15,996 bases of DNA from Methylotenera_A sp031381645 (GCA_031381645.1 JANMYB010000103.1:1-15996); one strand, 5' to 3'; shown: positions 8,131 to 14,684, counted from the first letter of the stretch. The notes: generated by a model from the sequence alone, not told the origin. Made by a program: numbers and translations.

Positions 8131-8168
8131 AATGGCATGACTAAGCCATTTAATTCAGTTTTTCTGAA
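8131..8168. repeat. Two tandem small inverted repeats in the csiD leader
   Basis: AATGGC and GCCATT (8131-8136 and 8145-8150) form a 6-bp stem with an 8-nt loop. TTCAG and CTGAA (8154-8158 and 8164-8168) form a 5-bp stem with a 5-nt T loop. A third, stronger palindrome abuts at 8170-8188. In the csiD transcript these would fold as small hairpins ahead of the ribosome site. They could equally be operator half-sites or a weak terminator of the upstream Lrp gene. Seen in the sequence; role unknown. Confidence 0.4.
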
Positions 8169-8171
8169 TAA

Positions 8172-8186
8172 TAGCAAAAAATGCTA
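8172..8186. promoter_or_regulatory. Lrp-consensus-like palindrome upstream of csiD
   Basis: TAGCAAAAAATGCTA, inside the perfect 7-bp inverted repeat AATAGCA/TGCTATT (8170-8188). Read on the minus strand it fits 14 of 15 positions of the published E. coli Lrp consensus YAGHAWATTWTDCTR. An Lrp/AsnC gene ends 45 bp away and csiD begins about 100 bp away. E. coli csiD is known to be Lrp-controlled. The site overlaps the -10 element of the best promoter candidate. Binding is inferred. Confidence 0.5.
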
Positions 8187-8209
8187 TTTAGTAATAATTA
8201 ATATGGCAA
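8181..8209 (-). promoter_or_regulatory. Candidate sigma-70 promoter for csiD-lhgO
   Basis: On the minus strand, TTGCCA (8209-8204, 5 of 6 to the -35 consensus) is followed by a 17-nt spacer and TAGCAT (8186-8181, 4 of 6 to the -10). The -10 lies within the Lrp-like palindrome. Such matches occur by chance in AT-rich DNA, so confidence is limited. Confidence 0.35.
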
Positions 8210-8230
8210 AAGCAACAATACAACTTTGAT

Positions 8231-8728
8231 TTAAGGCGCAACTTCCTTTAAGTCCAGTGCAAAACCCTCTTTCACTTCCTCCATTACGATATAGCTGCGA
8301 GATTCCTGTGCGCCAGGTAATGTCAGTAATATATCGCCTAGTAAAGTGCGATAGTCTGTCATTTGGGAGATGCGCGCTTTAATTAAATAATCGAAATCGC
8401 CCGATACTAGATGACATTCCAAAACGCTGGGCAACTTAAGAATCTCTTGTTTAAATTTACTAAAAATCGCACCAGACTTGGTGGAAAGCTTCAGTTCAAC
8501 AAATACCAACAAGCCTAAGTCAAGCGCATGCGGGTCTAGACGAGCGTAGTAACCAAGAATAACGCCTTCTTTCTCCAGATTTTTGACCCGCTCGCTACAA
8601 GGCGTGACAGACAAGCCCACGCGCTCGGCCAGCTCAGTAATTGGGATGCGCGCGTCGACCTGCAACACCGTCAATATCTTTAAGTCGATACGGTCTAGTT
8701 CGCGCACGGCATGGGTACGAATTCGCAT
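8231..8728 (-). CDS. Lrp/AsnC-family regulator, DadR-like
   Basis: Transcription factor of 165 residues, the usual Lrp size. The N-terminal helix-turn-helix is at about residues 15-57, with ITELAERVGLSVTPCSERV containing the SxTPCxERVKxLE pattern of Lrp-like regulators. The C-terminal RAM/AsnC ligand domain is at about 68-155 (LVFVELKLSTKS, ECHLVSGDFDYLIKA, TLPGAQESRSYIVMEEVKEG). It is divergent from dadA across an AT-rich 165-bp gap, the arrangement of dadR-dadAX, where DadR senses alanine. The ATG at 8728 has an AAGGA site 5 nt upstream. On its other side lies csiD with an Lrp-like palindrome, so it may also regulate that operon. It could instead be a broader Lrp; the L-alanine effector is inferred from context. 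Confidence 0.9.
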   Translation of the reverse strand: MRIRTHAVRELDRIDLKILTVLQVDARIPITELAERVGLSVTPCSERVKNLEKEGVILGYYARLDPHALDLGLLVFVELKLSTKSGAIFSKFKQEILKLPSVLECHLVSGDFDYLIKARISQMTDYRTLLGDILLTLPGAQESRSYIVMEEVKEGFALDLKEVAP

Positions 8729-8771
8729 AATTTTCCTTGGTTTTAATAAAAACTATTTTCAGCTAAGTATT

Positions 8772-8786
8772 TAGATAATGTTACTA
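8772..8786. promoter_or_regulatory. Lrp-consensus-like site between the Lrp gene and dadA
   Basis: TAGATAATGTTACTA fits 13 of 15 positions of the E. coli Lrp consensus YAGHAWATTWTDCTR, with TAG...CTA ends. It lies in the very AT-rich divergent region 8729-8893, 44 bp upstream of the Lrp ATG and 107 bp upstream of the dadA ATG. Several -10-like sequences surround it (e.g. TATAAT at 8811-8816), but none has a convincing -35, so no promoter is called. Confidence 0.4.
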
Positions 8787-8893
8787 CTAAAATTTTATAA
8801 AAAGTTTATTTATAATATATCTATACAAAATTTAGTTATCTAGTAATGTAAACTTCAATACAATGAATATTTTAAATTAAAAAGGTTTTTAAA

Positions 8894-10165
8894 ATGAAAG
8901 TGCTTGTGTTGGGCTCAGGCGTAATTGGTGTAACGAGCGCTTATTATCTCGCGAAAAAAGGTTTTGATGTGACGGTGATTGACCGTCAGCCCACTGTGGG
9001 CTTAGAGACCAGTTTTGCCAATGCGGGGCAAATTTCACCGGGGTATTCTGCGCCATGGGCCGCGCCTGGCGTGCCGATAAAGGCGCTAAAGTGGTTGTTT
9101 CAGCGCCATGCGCCACTCGCGCTGAAAGCAGATTTCACAGTTTGGCAATTGCATTGGACGTTAAAATTATTGCGTAATTGTACTGCCAGTCGTTACGACA
9201 TCAACAAAGAGCGCATGGTGCGGCTGGCGGAATATAGTCGCGACTGCATGGGTGAATTGCGTAGCGAAACAAATATCGCTTACGAAGGCCGCACGCAAGG
9301 TACTTTACAAGTCTTCCGCACACAAAAACAATTGGATGCGGAAGCGAAAGATATCAAGGTGTTATCGCGTCTTGGCGTTCCATTTGAGCATTTGGATCCC
9401 GATGGCTGCGCCCGTATAGAGCCGGCTTTGGCGCTAGTTAAAGATAATCTTTTAGGCGGCTTGCGTTTGCCGCACGATGAAACGGGCGATTGCCAATTAT
9501 TCACGAAAAATTTGGCTTTGGAAGCGCAAAAGCTTGGCGTGAACTTTCGCCAAGATGTGCAAATAGAAAGTTTGTTAATTGAAAATGGCAAACTTTCTGG
9601 TGTAGAGATTAACGCAGAAAATACCCGAGAAGTACTGCAAGCGGATCAATATGTGGTCGCGCTGGGTAGCTATACACGCGCGCTAATGCAAGGTTTGGGT
9701 ATCGCAATTCCTGTGTATCCAGTGAAAGGTTACTCGCTCACCGTACCCGTCGTCAACGCAGCTATGGCACCAGTTTCTACGGTAATGGACGAAACTTACA
9801 AAGTCGCGATTACGCGTTTTGATGACCGAATTCGTGTCGGCGGTATGGCCGAGCTAGCAGGTTTTGATTTAAGTCTCAATCCGCGTCGTCGCGAAACACT
9901 TGAAATGGTGCTTGGGAGTCTGTTCCCTAATGGCGGCGACGTATCGAAATCGCTGTTCTGGACTGGGCTACGCCCGATGACTCCAGATGGCACACCTATC
10001 ATCGGCAAAGCATCTGAAATGTATAACAACGTTTGGCTCAACACTGGCCACGGAACTTTAGGATGGACCATGGCGTGTGGCTCCGCGCAAGTGCTGGCGG
10101 ACTTGCTCGCTAAACAAAAGCCTGCGATTCAAAGTGACGATTTTGCGATTACGCGGTACAATTAA
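8894..10165 (+). CDS. dadA: D-amino acid (D-alanine) dehydrogenase, small subunit
   Basis: FAD-dependent inner-membrane-associated enzyme that oxidises D-alanine, and other D-amino acids, to the imino acid and then pyruvate plus ammonia, with electrons passed to the respiratory chain. It has 423 residues; E. coli DadA has 432. The FAD motif GSGVIG is at residues 7-12, closed by the acidic D30 (VTVID). The family pattern SFANAGQISPGYSAPWAAPGV follows. Near the C-terminus are GLRPMTPDGTPIIG and NTGHGTLGWTMACGSA. The ATG at 8894 has an AAAGG site 8 nt upstream. alr follows after 123 bp that contain a short repeat, then ridA. The racemase supplies D-alanine from L-alanine, so the set is a catabolic alanine operon under the divergent Lrp-type regulator. 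Confidence 0.96.
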   Translation: MKVLVLGSGVIGVTSAYYLAKKGFDVTVIDRQPTVGLETSFANAGQISPGYSAPWAAPGVPIKALKWLFQRHAPLALKADFTVWQLHWTLKLLRNCTASRYDINKERMVRLAEYSRDCMGELRSETNIAYEGRTQGTLQVFRTQKQLDAEAKDIKVLSRLGVPFEHLDPDGCARIEPALALVKDNLLGGLRLPHDETGDCQLFTKNLALEAQKLGVNFRQDVQIESLLIENGKLSGVEINAENTREVLQADQYVVALGSYTRALMQGLGIAIPVYPVKGYSLTVPVVNAAMAPVSTVMDETYKVAITRFDDRIRVGGMAELAGFDLSLNPRRRETLEMVLGSLFPNGGDVSKSLFWTGLRPMTPDGTPIIGKASEMYNNVWLNTGHGTLGWTMACGSAQVLADLLAKQKPAIQSDDFAITRYN

Positions 10166-10192
10166 ACGTGATTAAAAAATCGAAAAGCAATA

Positions 10193-10227
10193 CCCTGCAA
10201 GGCAATATCCATAAGGCTTACAGGCAT
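10193..10227 (+). repeat. Copy 1 of a ~36-bp intergenic repeat
   Basis: Begins CCCTGCAAGG, has the core CAATATCCATAAGG and ends CAGGCAT, 27 nt after the dadA stop. It matches copy 2 (11800-11835) at 21 of the first 24 positions and copy 3 (12479-12514) at 20 of 24. All three copies have the same orientation. Confidence 0.7.
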
Positions 10228-10288
10228 TATGTAAAAATATTTATTTCTGACAAAATATATACTTTTAAAACTATGGCTTTCTAACACC

Positions 10289-11371
10289 ATGACACGTCCT
10301 GCCGTCGCCCACATTCGCCTAGATGCGTTTCGCCACAACTACCGCGTTGCAAAAGCTATGCACGGTGGCAAAGCATTAGCAGTGATTAAGGCCAATGCCT
10401 ATGGCCACGGCGCGGTGCAATGTGCCAAAGCGATTGAAAATGAAGCAGATGGTTTTGCGGTTGCCTGTTTAGAAGAGGCAATAGAGCTTAGAAAAGCAGG
10501 CATTAAGGCTCCAGTTTTATTGCTCGAAGGTTTTTTTGAATCCGCTGAATTGTCAGAAATAGTCGCGAATGATTTATGGTTGGTAGTACATGCACAGTGG
10601 CAAATTGAAATTTTACTTAGCGCTAAACTTGCAAAACCGCTACAAGTTTGGCTAAAAATGGATAGTGGCATGCACCGTGTTGGTTTGTCGCCTACTGAGT
10701 ATTCACAATCTTTTATGCCCTTATGCAAGCATGTCAATGTAGAAAAAATCGTGTTGATGTCGCATTTTGCCAACGCAGATAATGTCAACTCACAGCACAC
10801 CGCAGAACAAGTTGATGTGTTTAAAAATACGGTTGCGGGCTTAAATTCTAAAGCGTATAAGGCAGAGTTTAGTTTGGCGAATTCTGCTGCTATTTTGGGT
10901 TGGCCGATTGCGCAAACTAATTGGTCACGACCTGGCATTATGTTGTACGGCGCAGATCCGCTTTATGACATGAAAACGTCGCTACGCGCGGTGATGCAGC
11001 TCACTTCGCAAATCATCTCTATTCGTCATATACGACCAGGGGAATCCATCGGTTATGGCAGTCTCTTCACTGCAGAGAGCGAAACAATAGTCGGGGTGGT
11101 TGCTTGCGGCTATGCAGATGGCTACCCAAGAAGCGCTAGTAATGCCGCCCCTGCTGCGGTTGATGGCCAGATGACCAAGCTGATTGGACGTGTATCTATG
11201 GATATGCTGTTCGTGGATTTAACTAATATTCCAACTGCTAAAATTGGCTCACACGTTGAGCTTTGGGGCGATACCATATTGGCAAACGATGTCGCCAAGG
11301 CCGCAGGTACTATTGCATATGAGCTATTTTGTAACGTGAAACGCGTACAATTTCGCTATACAGATAACTAA
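10289..11371 (+). CDS. dadX: Alanine racemase (catabolic DadX/Alr type)
   Basis: PLP enzyme that interconverts L- and D-alanine, 360 residues, the normal family length. The PLP lysine is K34 in AVIKANAYGHG and the catalytic tyrosine of the second site is Y256 in SIGYGSLF. Other family landmarks are WLKMDSGMHRVG, LANSAAIL, WSRPGIMLYG, GYADGYPR and GRVSMDM. The start ATG at 10289 has no strong Shine-Dalgarno. The 123-bp gap after dadA holds repeat copy 1 and may contain a separate promoter, though none is convincing. ridA follows 16 nt downstream. Placement with dadA and an Lrp-type regulator favours the catabolic racemase (dadX). If it is the only racemase in the genome it would also serve cell-wall D-alanine supply and would be called alr. 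Confidence 0.95.
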   Translation: MTRPAVAHIRLDAFRHNYRVAKAMHGGKALAVIKANAYGHGAVQCAKAIENEADGFAVACLEEAIELRKAGIKAPVLLLEGFFESAELSEIVANDLWLVVHAQWQIEILLSAKLAKPLQVWLKMDSGMHRVGLSPTEYSQSFMPLCKHVNVEKIVLMSHFANADNVNSQHTAEQVDVFKNTVAGLNSKAYKAEFSLANSAAILGWPIAQTNWSRPGIMLYGADPLYDMKTSLRAVMQLTSQIISIRHIRPGESIGYGSLFTAESETIVGVVACGYADGYPRSASNAAPAAVDGQMTKLIGRVSMDMLFVDLTNIPTAKIGSHVELWGDTILANDVAKAAGTIAYELFCNVKRVQFRYTDN

Positions 11372-11387
11372 CTAAAAAGGCAGTCTC

Positions 11388-11762
11388 ATGAAAGTCATCC
11401 AAACGTCCAACGCACCGGCAGCCATTGGCCCCTATTCACAAGCCATGCAAGTCGGCGATTTATTATTCACTTCAGGGCAAATTCCGCTGCGCGCAGACGG
11501 CACACTATTGGAAGGCGACATTACCGCGCAAACTACACAAGTGTTGGCGAACTTAAAAGCGGTGATTGAAGCCGCAGGCGCAACTTTAAACAAAGTGATT
11601 AAAACCACCGTATTTTTAAAAAATCTGGAAGACTTTGTTGCTATGAATAAAGTGTATGGCGACACCTTTGGCAGCCACACGCCAGCGCGTTCTACCGTGC
11701 AAGTCGCCAAGCTGCCGCGCGATGTGCTGGTGGAAATTGAAGCGATTGTTTCGCTAGCTTAA
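11388..11762 (+). CDS. ridA: RidA family enamine/imine deaminase
   Basis: Small trimeric cytosolic enzyme of 124 residues that hydrolyses reactive enamines and imines (2-aminoacrylate, imino acids) to keto acids. Visible landmarks are APAAIGPYSQA near the N-terminus, FTSGQIPL (27-34), the substrate-binding arginine R101 in PARSTVQV, and LPRDVLVEIEAIV with E116 at the C-terminus, all consistent with active RidA. The ATG at 11388 follows the racemase by 16 nt with an AAAAAGG ribosome site. Its place after dadA and the racemase fits: DadA releases 2-iminopropionate and RidA would speed its hydrolysis. It might also protect PLP enzymes such as the racemase from 2-aminoacrylate. The first of these roles is inference from gene order. 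Confidence 0.95.
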   Translation: MKVIQTSNAPAAIGPYSQAMQVGDLLFTSGQIPLRADGTLLEGDITAQTTQVLANLKAVIEAAGATLNKVIKTTVFLKNLEDFVAMNKVYGDTFGSHTPARSTVQVAKLPRDVLVEIEAIVSLA

Positions 11763-11799
11763 TAGGAAATTTAATAGAACAGAATAATCTAAATAAGCG

Positions 11800-11835
11800 C
11801 TCTGCGAGCCAATATCCATAAGGGTTGTAGGGCAT
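11800..11835 (+). repeat. Copy 2 of the ~36-bp intergenic repeat
   Basis: Begins CTCTGCGAGC, has the same 14-nt core CAATATCCATAAGG as copy 1 and ends AGGGCAT, 37 nt after the ridA stop. CTCTGC at the left can pair with GTAGGG at the right (with G-U pairs), giving a possible stem. The other copies do not keep this pairing well. Confidence 0.7.
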
Positions 11836-11907
11836 TAAATTTTAAATTGAAAATTACCACTCACTCGCATAAAGTAAACCTAAACTGACTGTTGTCGTTA
11901 CTTGAAA

Positions 11908-11936
11908 TGGCAATATGCTTTTTAAGCGAATATACT
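11908..11936 (+). promoter_or_regulatory. Candidate promoter of the rcnB-like gene
   Basis: TGGCAA (11908-11913, weak -35), a 17-nt spacer, and TATACT (11931-11936, 5 of 6 to the -10 consensus), about 43 nt before the ATG. The -10 is good and the -35 poor. The gene needs its own promoter because a 216-bp gap separates it from ridA. Confidence 0.35.
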
Positions 11937-11978
11937 ATATTAATTAAAATTTTAATTCTTAACGGATGGGAGATAAGC

Positions 11979-12464
11979 ATGAATAAAGCAATGTTGAGCG
12001 GTACTGGGTTTTCAGCACTTTTACTTGCTGGAATGCTGCTATCTGCGCCTGCATGGGCTGACGATGGCGGTAAAAAACACAAAAAGCACCATGATAAATA
12101 CGAGCGCCATGATGATGAACGTCATTACGATGATACTAATGTCAATGTGAGTGTGCATTTTGGCGATCATGAACGCGTAGTTATTCGTGATTACTACGAG
12201 GAACGTGAGAGCAAAGGTCGCTGCCCACCAGGTTTGCGTAAAAAGCATAACGGCTGTATGCCGCCAGGTCAGGCTAAAAAATGGAAAAAAGGTTATCCGC
12301 TTCCTAGAGAAGTGGTTTACCACGATTTACCGCCAAGAATCATCGTGGAAATAGGCGCGCCACCAGCGGGGCATAAGTATGTTAGGGTTGCAGCAGATAT
12401 TCTTTTGATAGCTGTCGGCACAGGCATGGTAGTGGATGCGATTGAGGATTTGGGCAGAATATAG
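11979..12464 (+). CDS. RcnB-like His-rich periplasmic protein
   Basis: Secreted protein of 161 residues. A clear Sec signal peptide covers about 1-26 (MNKAMLSG, hydrophobic FSALLLAGMLLS, cleavage after PAWA). Then comes a strongly charged His-rich stretch (KKHKKHHDKYERHDDERHYDD), a CPPGLRKKHNGCMPPGQAKKWKKG block with two cysteines, and a C-terminal YVRVAADILLIAVGTGMVVD strand-helix typical of RcnB-family proteins. E. coli RcnB is a periplasmic modulator of nickel/cobalt efflux. No rcnA efflux gene is near, so a metal role is only suggested by the family and the His content. The frame is open back to 11892, but the ATG at 11979 has a GGGAG site (11968-11972) 6 nt upstream and starts the signal peptide. 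Family fairly sure; function open. Confidence 0.75.
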   Translation: MNKAMLSGTGFSALLLAGMLLSAPAWADDGGKKHKKHHDKYERHDDERHYDDTNVNVSVHFGDHERVVIRDYYEERESKGRCPPGLRKKHNGCMPPGQAKKWKKGYPLPREVVYHDLPPRIIVEIGAPPAGHKYVRVAADILLIAVGTGMVVDAIEDLGRI

Positions 12465-12478
12465 CGCTATAAAACTTG

Positions 12479-12514
12479 CCCTGCAAAGCAGTATCCCTGA
12501 GGCTTCTAGAGTAT
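12479..12514 (+). repeat. Copy 3 of the ~36-bp intergenic repeat
   Basis: Begins CCCTGCAAAG, has GTATCCCTGAGGCTT in the middle and ends AGAGTAT, 14 nt after the stop of the rcnB-like gene and just before the terminator. It holds a perfect CTGC-AAA-GCAG mini-hairpin that is not intact in the other copies. Confidence 0.65.
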
Positions 12515-12528
12515 GTTTTTCTGAAATT

Positions 12529-12561
12529 AAAAAGCCCACGAGCTTAATCGTGGGCTTTTTT
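12529..12561. terminator. Strong bidirectional Rho-independent terminator
   Basis: A perfect 13-bp stem: AAAAAGCCCACGA (12529-12541) pairs with TCGTGGGCTTTTT (12548-12560) around a 6-nt loop. It gives a T-run after the stem on both strands, so it ends both the plus-strand rcnB-like transcript and the minus-strand speB-potF transcript converging on it. Confidence 0.92.
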
Positions 12562-12579
12562 ACGGACTGACTGTTGAAA

Positions 12580-13692
12580 TTAAAGCCCTGATTTTAACTT
12601 GGTAAATGACCTAGTCATGACTCTACGTATGGCATTGCTGCGAACTTGGTAAAATTGCGCCTTGCTGCTTAAGTATGCATCTGGCGGAAATGCGATTTTA
12701 TTAGCAAGCACATCATGGTCTATATATTTACGCGCAGCCAAGTTAGGGCTGGTGAACATGGTGTAGTTGGTAATTTCTGCCTGCACTTCTGGGCGCAAAA
12801 TATAATTCATCCATATTAATGCATTTTCACGGTGTGGCGCATCAACAGGAATCATCATCGATTCAAAGCCAAATTGCATGCCATTTGGTGGCAATGGTGC
12901 TTCTATACGGATGCCGTTTTTAGCTTCTTTGGCTTGAAAAGCCGCGTTATTAAAATCGCTGCCATAACCCAATGCCACGCAAATATTGCCCACAGCTAAA
13001 TCAGTAATATGACCGTTATAAGTGAAAAGCTTGATATCTTTACGCACCTTTTGCAACATGTCTGCGGCCACTTTATAATCTGCCGCTTTGCTACTAAATG
13101 CTGGCTTGCCTAAGTAAATGAGCGCAGATGGGAACACATCACTGGCGCTATCTAACATGGCAATGCCACATTTTTTAAGCTTAGCAGTATATTTGGGGTT
13201 AAACACCAACTCAAACGGATTTGCAGGAATCGGCTCAGCGCCAAGAGCAGTTTTCACTTTATCTACGTTATAACCCACGCTTACAGTGCCACCTAACCAT
13301 GGCACCATATATTGATTACCTGGGTCTAGCTTTTCCATCTGCTTCATCACCGATGGGTTTAAATTACCCCAATTAGTGAGTTTTTTACGGTCGATTTTTT
13401 GTACTTTTCCGCCATCGATCATAATGCGGCCAAAGTCAGATGAGGGCACAATAACGTCATAACCCGTTTTGCCAGCAATCACTTTAGCCAGTAGCACTTC
13501 GTTAGAGTCAAAGTTATCGTAACGTACTTTAATACCTGTTTCTTTTTCAAAGTTTTTAACGGTGTTTTCACCGATGTATTCAGCCCAGTTGTTAATGTTG
13601 AGCACTTTTTCTGGTGCAGCAAAAGCGGTAGCAGATGCTAAGCCAATAATAACTGTTGATATAAAACGGTAACGCCACTGATTCAACATCAT
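12580..13692 (-). CDS. potF: Putrescine-binding periplasmic protein, PotF-like
   Basis: Secreted polyamine-binding protein of 370 residues, the same length as E. coli PotF. The signal peptide is about residues 1-25 (basic QWRYR, hydrophobic VIIGLASATAFA, cleavage near AFA-APEKV). The mature protein has LNINNWAEYIGENTV, the first ligand-contact strand of PotF-class proteins, then YDVIVPSSDFG, MVPWLGGTVSVGYN, CVALGYGSD and MMIPVDAPH. The ATG at 13692 has an AAGGAA site about 5 nt away. It lies 26 nt after the speB stop, so the two are co-transcribed. No permease or ATPase gene accompanies it; it may use the transporter at 1-2781, another elsewhere, or act as a sensor. It differs clearly in sequence from the binding protein at 2791-3957. 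Family confident; putrescine preference inferred. Confidence 0.9.
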   Translation of the reverse strand: MMLNQWRYRFISTVIIGLASATAFAAPEKVLNINNWAEYIGENTVKNFEKETGIKVRYDNFDSNEVLLAKVIAGKTGYDVIVPSSDFGRIMIDGGKVQKIDRKKLTNWGNLNPSVMKQMEKLDPGNQYMVPWLGGTVSVGYNVDKVKTALGAEPIPANPFELVFNPKYTAKLKKCGIAMLDSASDVFPSALIYLGKPAFSSKAADYKVAADMLQKVRKDIKLFTYNGHITDLAVGNICVALGYGSDFNNAAFQAKEAKNGIRIEAPLPPNGMQFGFESMMIPVDAPHRENALIWMNYILRPEVQAEITNYTMFTSPNLAARKYIDHDVLANKIAFPPDAYLSSKAQFYQVRSNAIRRVMTRSFTKLKSGL

Positions 13693-13718
13693 TTGAGTTC
13701 CTTTTTAGATAATAAAAA

Positions 13719-14672
13719 TTATGTTTGCAGTGCGCTAATCACGCACAGCATTTCGGCTGCGATTTGCGCCGCGCTTAAAGCGGTAATCTCGCTGTGGTCG
13801 TAAGCAGGGGCGACTTCTACCACATCCATACCGATGATATTAAGCCCCACGAACTTACGTAAAATCGCCAATGCTTGCGCAGAGCTTAAGCCGCCAGCTA
13901 CAGGTGTGCCAGTACCTGGCGCAAAAGCTGGGTCTAGGCAATCAATATCAAACGTCACATAAACATTACGCTTGCCGACAATTTCATGTACTTTTTTTAC
14001 TACAGCGGATATGCCATGCTCGTGCACCCAATCTGCGCCAAGTACATTCACGCCCATAAAGTCTTCGTTCCACGTTCTAATACCAATTTGCACAGAGCTT
14101 GCTGGGTCTATCAGGCCATCTTTAATGGCTTTGTAAAACATGCTGCCGTGATTAAGAGAGTTTGGTTCATCGTCTGCCCATGTGTCGCAGTGCGCGTCAA
14201 AGTGAATAATCGATAATGGCGCGCCAAACTTCTCCGCATGTGCTTTTAATAGTGGGTATGTGATGTAATGATCGCCACCCAAAGTGAGCATTTTGGCCTT
14301 AGATTTTAATATCGTTTTTGCATGCTCGTAGATAGATGAAAACACGGTGAGTGGATTGTGCGAATCTAAGAAACAATCCCCATAATCAATCACAGCTAAT
14401 CTGTCGCAAGGCCCAAAGCCCCATGGGTGTATCAGCTCGTTCATTTGCACTGATGCAGCACGCACTGCCGCAGGACCCATGCGCGCACCACTGCGAAAGG
14501 TGGTGGCAATATCGAGCGGAATACCTGAAACCACAACATCAGCGCCTTCTAAATTTTTGGTGTATTGCCTACGCATAAACGATAAAACGCCAGCATAAGT
14601 ATTTTCGCGGTCATAACCTTTTAGGTTTTTACGGGTAATAGCATTATCACCAAATGCATCAGAGTTAGCCAA
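13719..14672 (-). CDS. speB: Agmatinase (ureohydrolase), TTG start
   Basis: Mn-dependent hydrolase that splits agmatine into putrescine and urea, 317 residues. All six metal ligands of the arginase/agmatinase family are visible: H135 (LGGDH), D159, H161 and D163 (DAHCD), D242 and D244 (FDIDCLDP). The stretches VQIGIRT, PAFAPGTGTPV and GMDVVEVAPAYDHSEITAL match E. coli SpeB much better than guanidinobutyrase, although LysR-controlled ureohydrolases with other guanidino substrates exist. The start codon is TTG at 14672-14670, fixed by a perfect AAGGAG site 6 nt upstream; the next in-frame ATG is only at residue 33. potF follows after 26 nt and a LysR gene is divergent. No arginine decarboxylase is in the window, so agmatine may come from outside the cell. 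Confidence 0.93.
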   Translation of the reverse strand: MANSDAFGDNAITRKNLKGYDRENTYAGVLSFMRRQYTKNLEGADVVVSGIPLDIATTFRSGARMGPAAVRAASVQMNELIHPWGFGPCDRLAVIDYGDCFLDSHNPLTVFSSIYEHAKTILKSKAKMLTLGGDHYITYPLLKAHAEKFGAPLSIIHFDAHCDTWADDEPNSLNHGSMFYKAIKDGLIDPASSVQIGIRTWNEDFMGVNVLGADWVHEHGISAVVKKVHEIVGKRNVYVTFDIDCLDPAFAPGTGTPVAGGLSSAQALAILRKFVGLNIIGMDVVEVAPAYDHSEITALSAAQIAAEMLCVISALQT

Positions 14673-14678
14673 AATAGT

Positions 14679-14684
14679 CTCCTT
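14679..14684 (-). promoter_or_regulatory. Strong Shine-Dalgarno that supports the TTG start of speB
   Basis: AAGGAG on the minus strand, 6 nt before the TTG at 14672. There is no ATG at a suitable distance, so this site decides the non-ATG start. Confidence 0.8.

Noticed and set aside
8811..8816. TATAAT as the dadA -10 element
   Set aside because: No acceptable -35 lies 16-18 nt upstream and the region is so AT-rich that a TATAAT is expected by chance.
10399..10938. 179-codon minus-strand open frame inside the racemase gene
   Set aside because: It is antisense to a complete, motif-perfect racemase; it is Ser/Cys-rich with no ribosome site or recognisable domain.
11892..11978. 29-residue extension ahead of the RcnB-like signal peptide
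   Set aside because: It would bury the signal peptide and run through the candidate promoter; the ATG at 11979 has a GGGAG site.
13719..14672. Guanidinobutyrase or guanidinopropionase instead of agmatinase
   Set aside because: LysR-linked ureohydrolases of those kinds exist, but the C-terminal half matches E. coli SpeB closely; agmatinase is the better call, though not biochemically proven.
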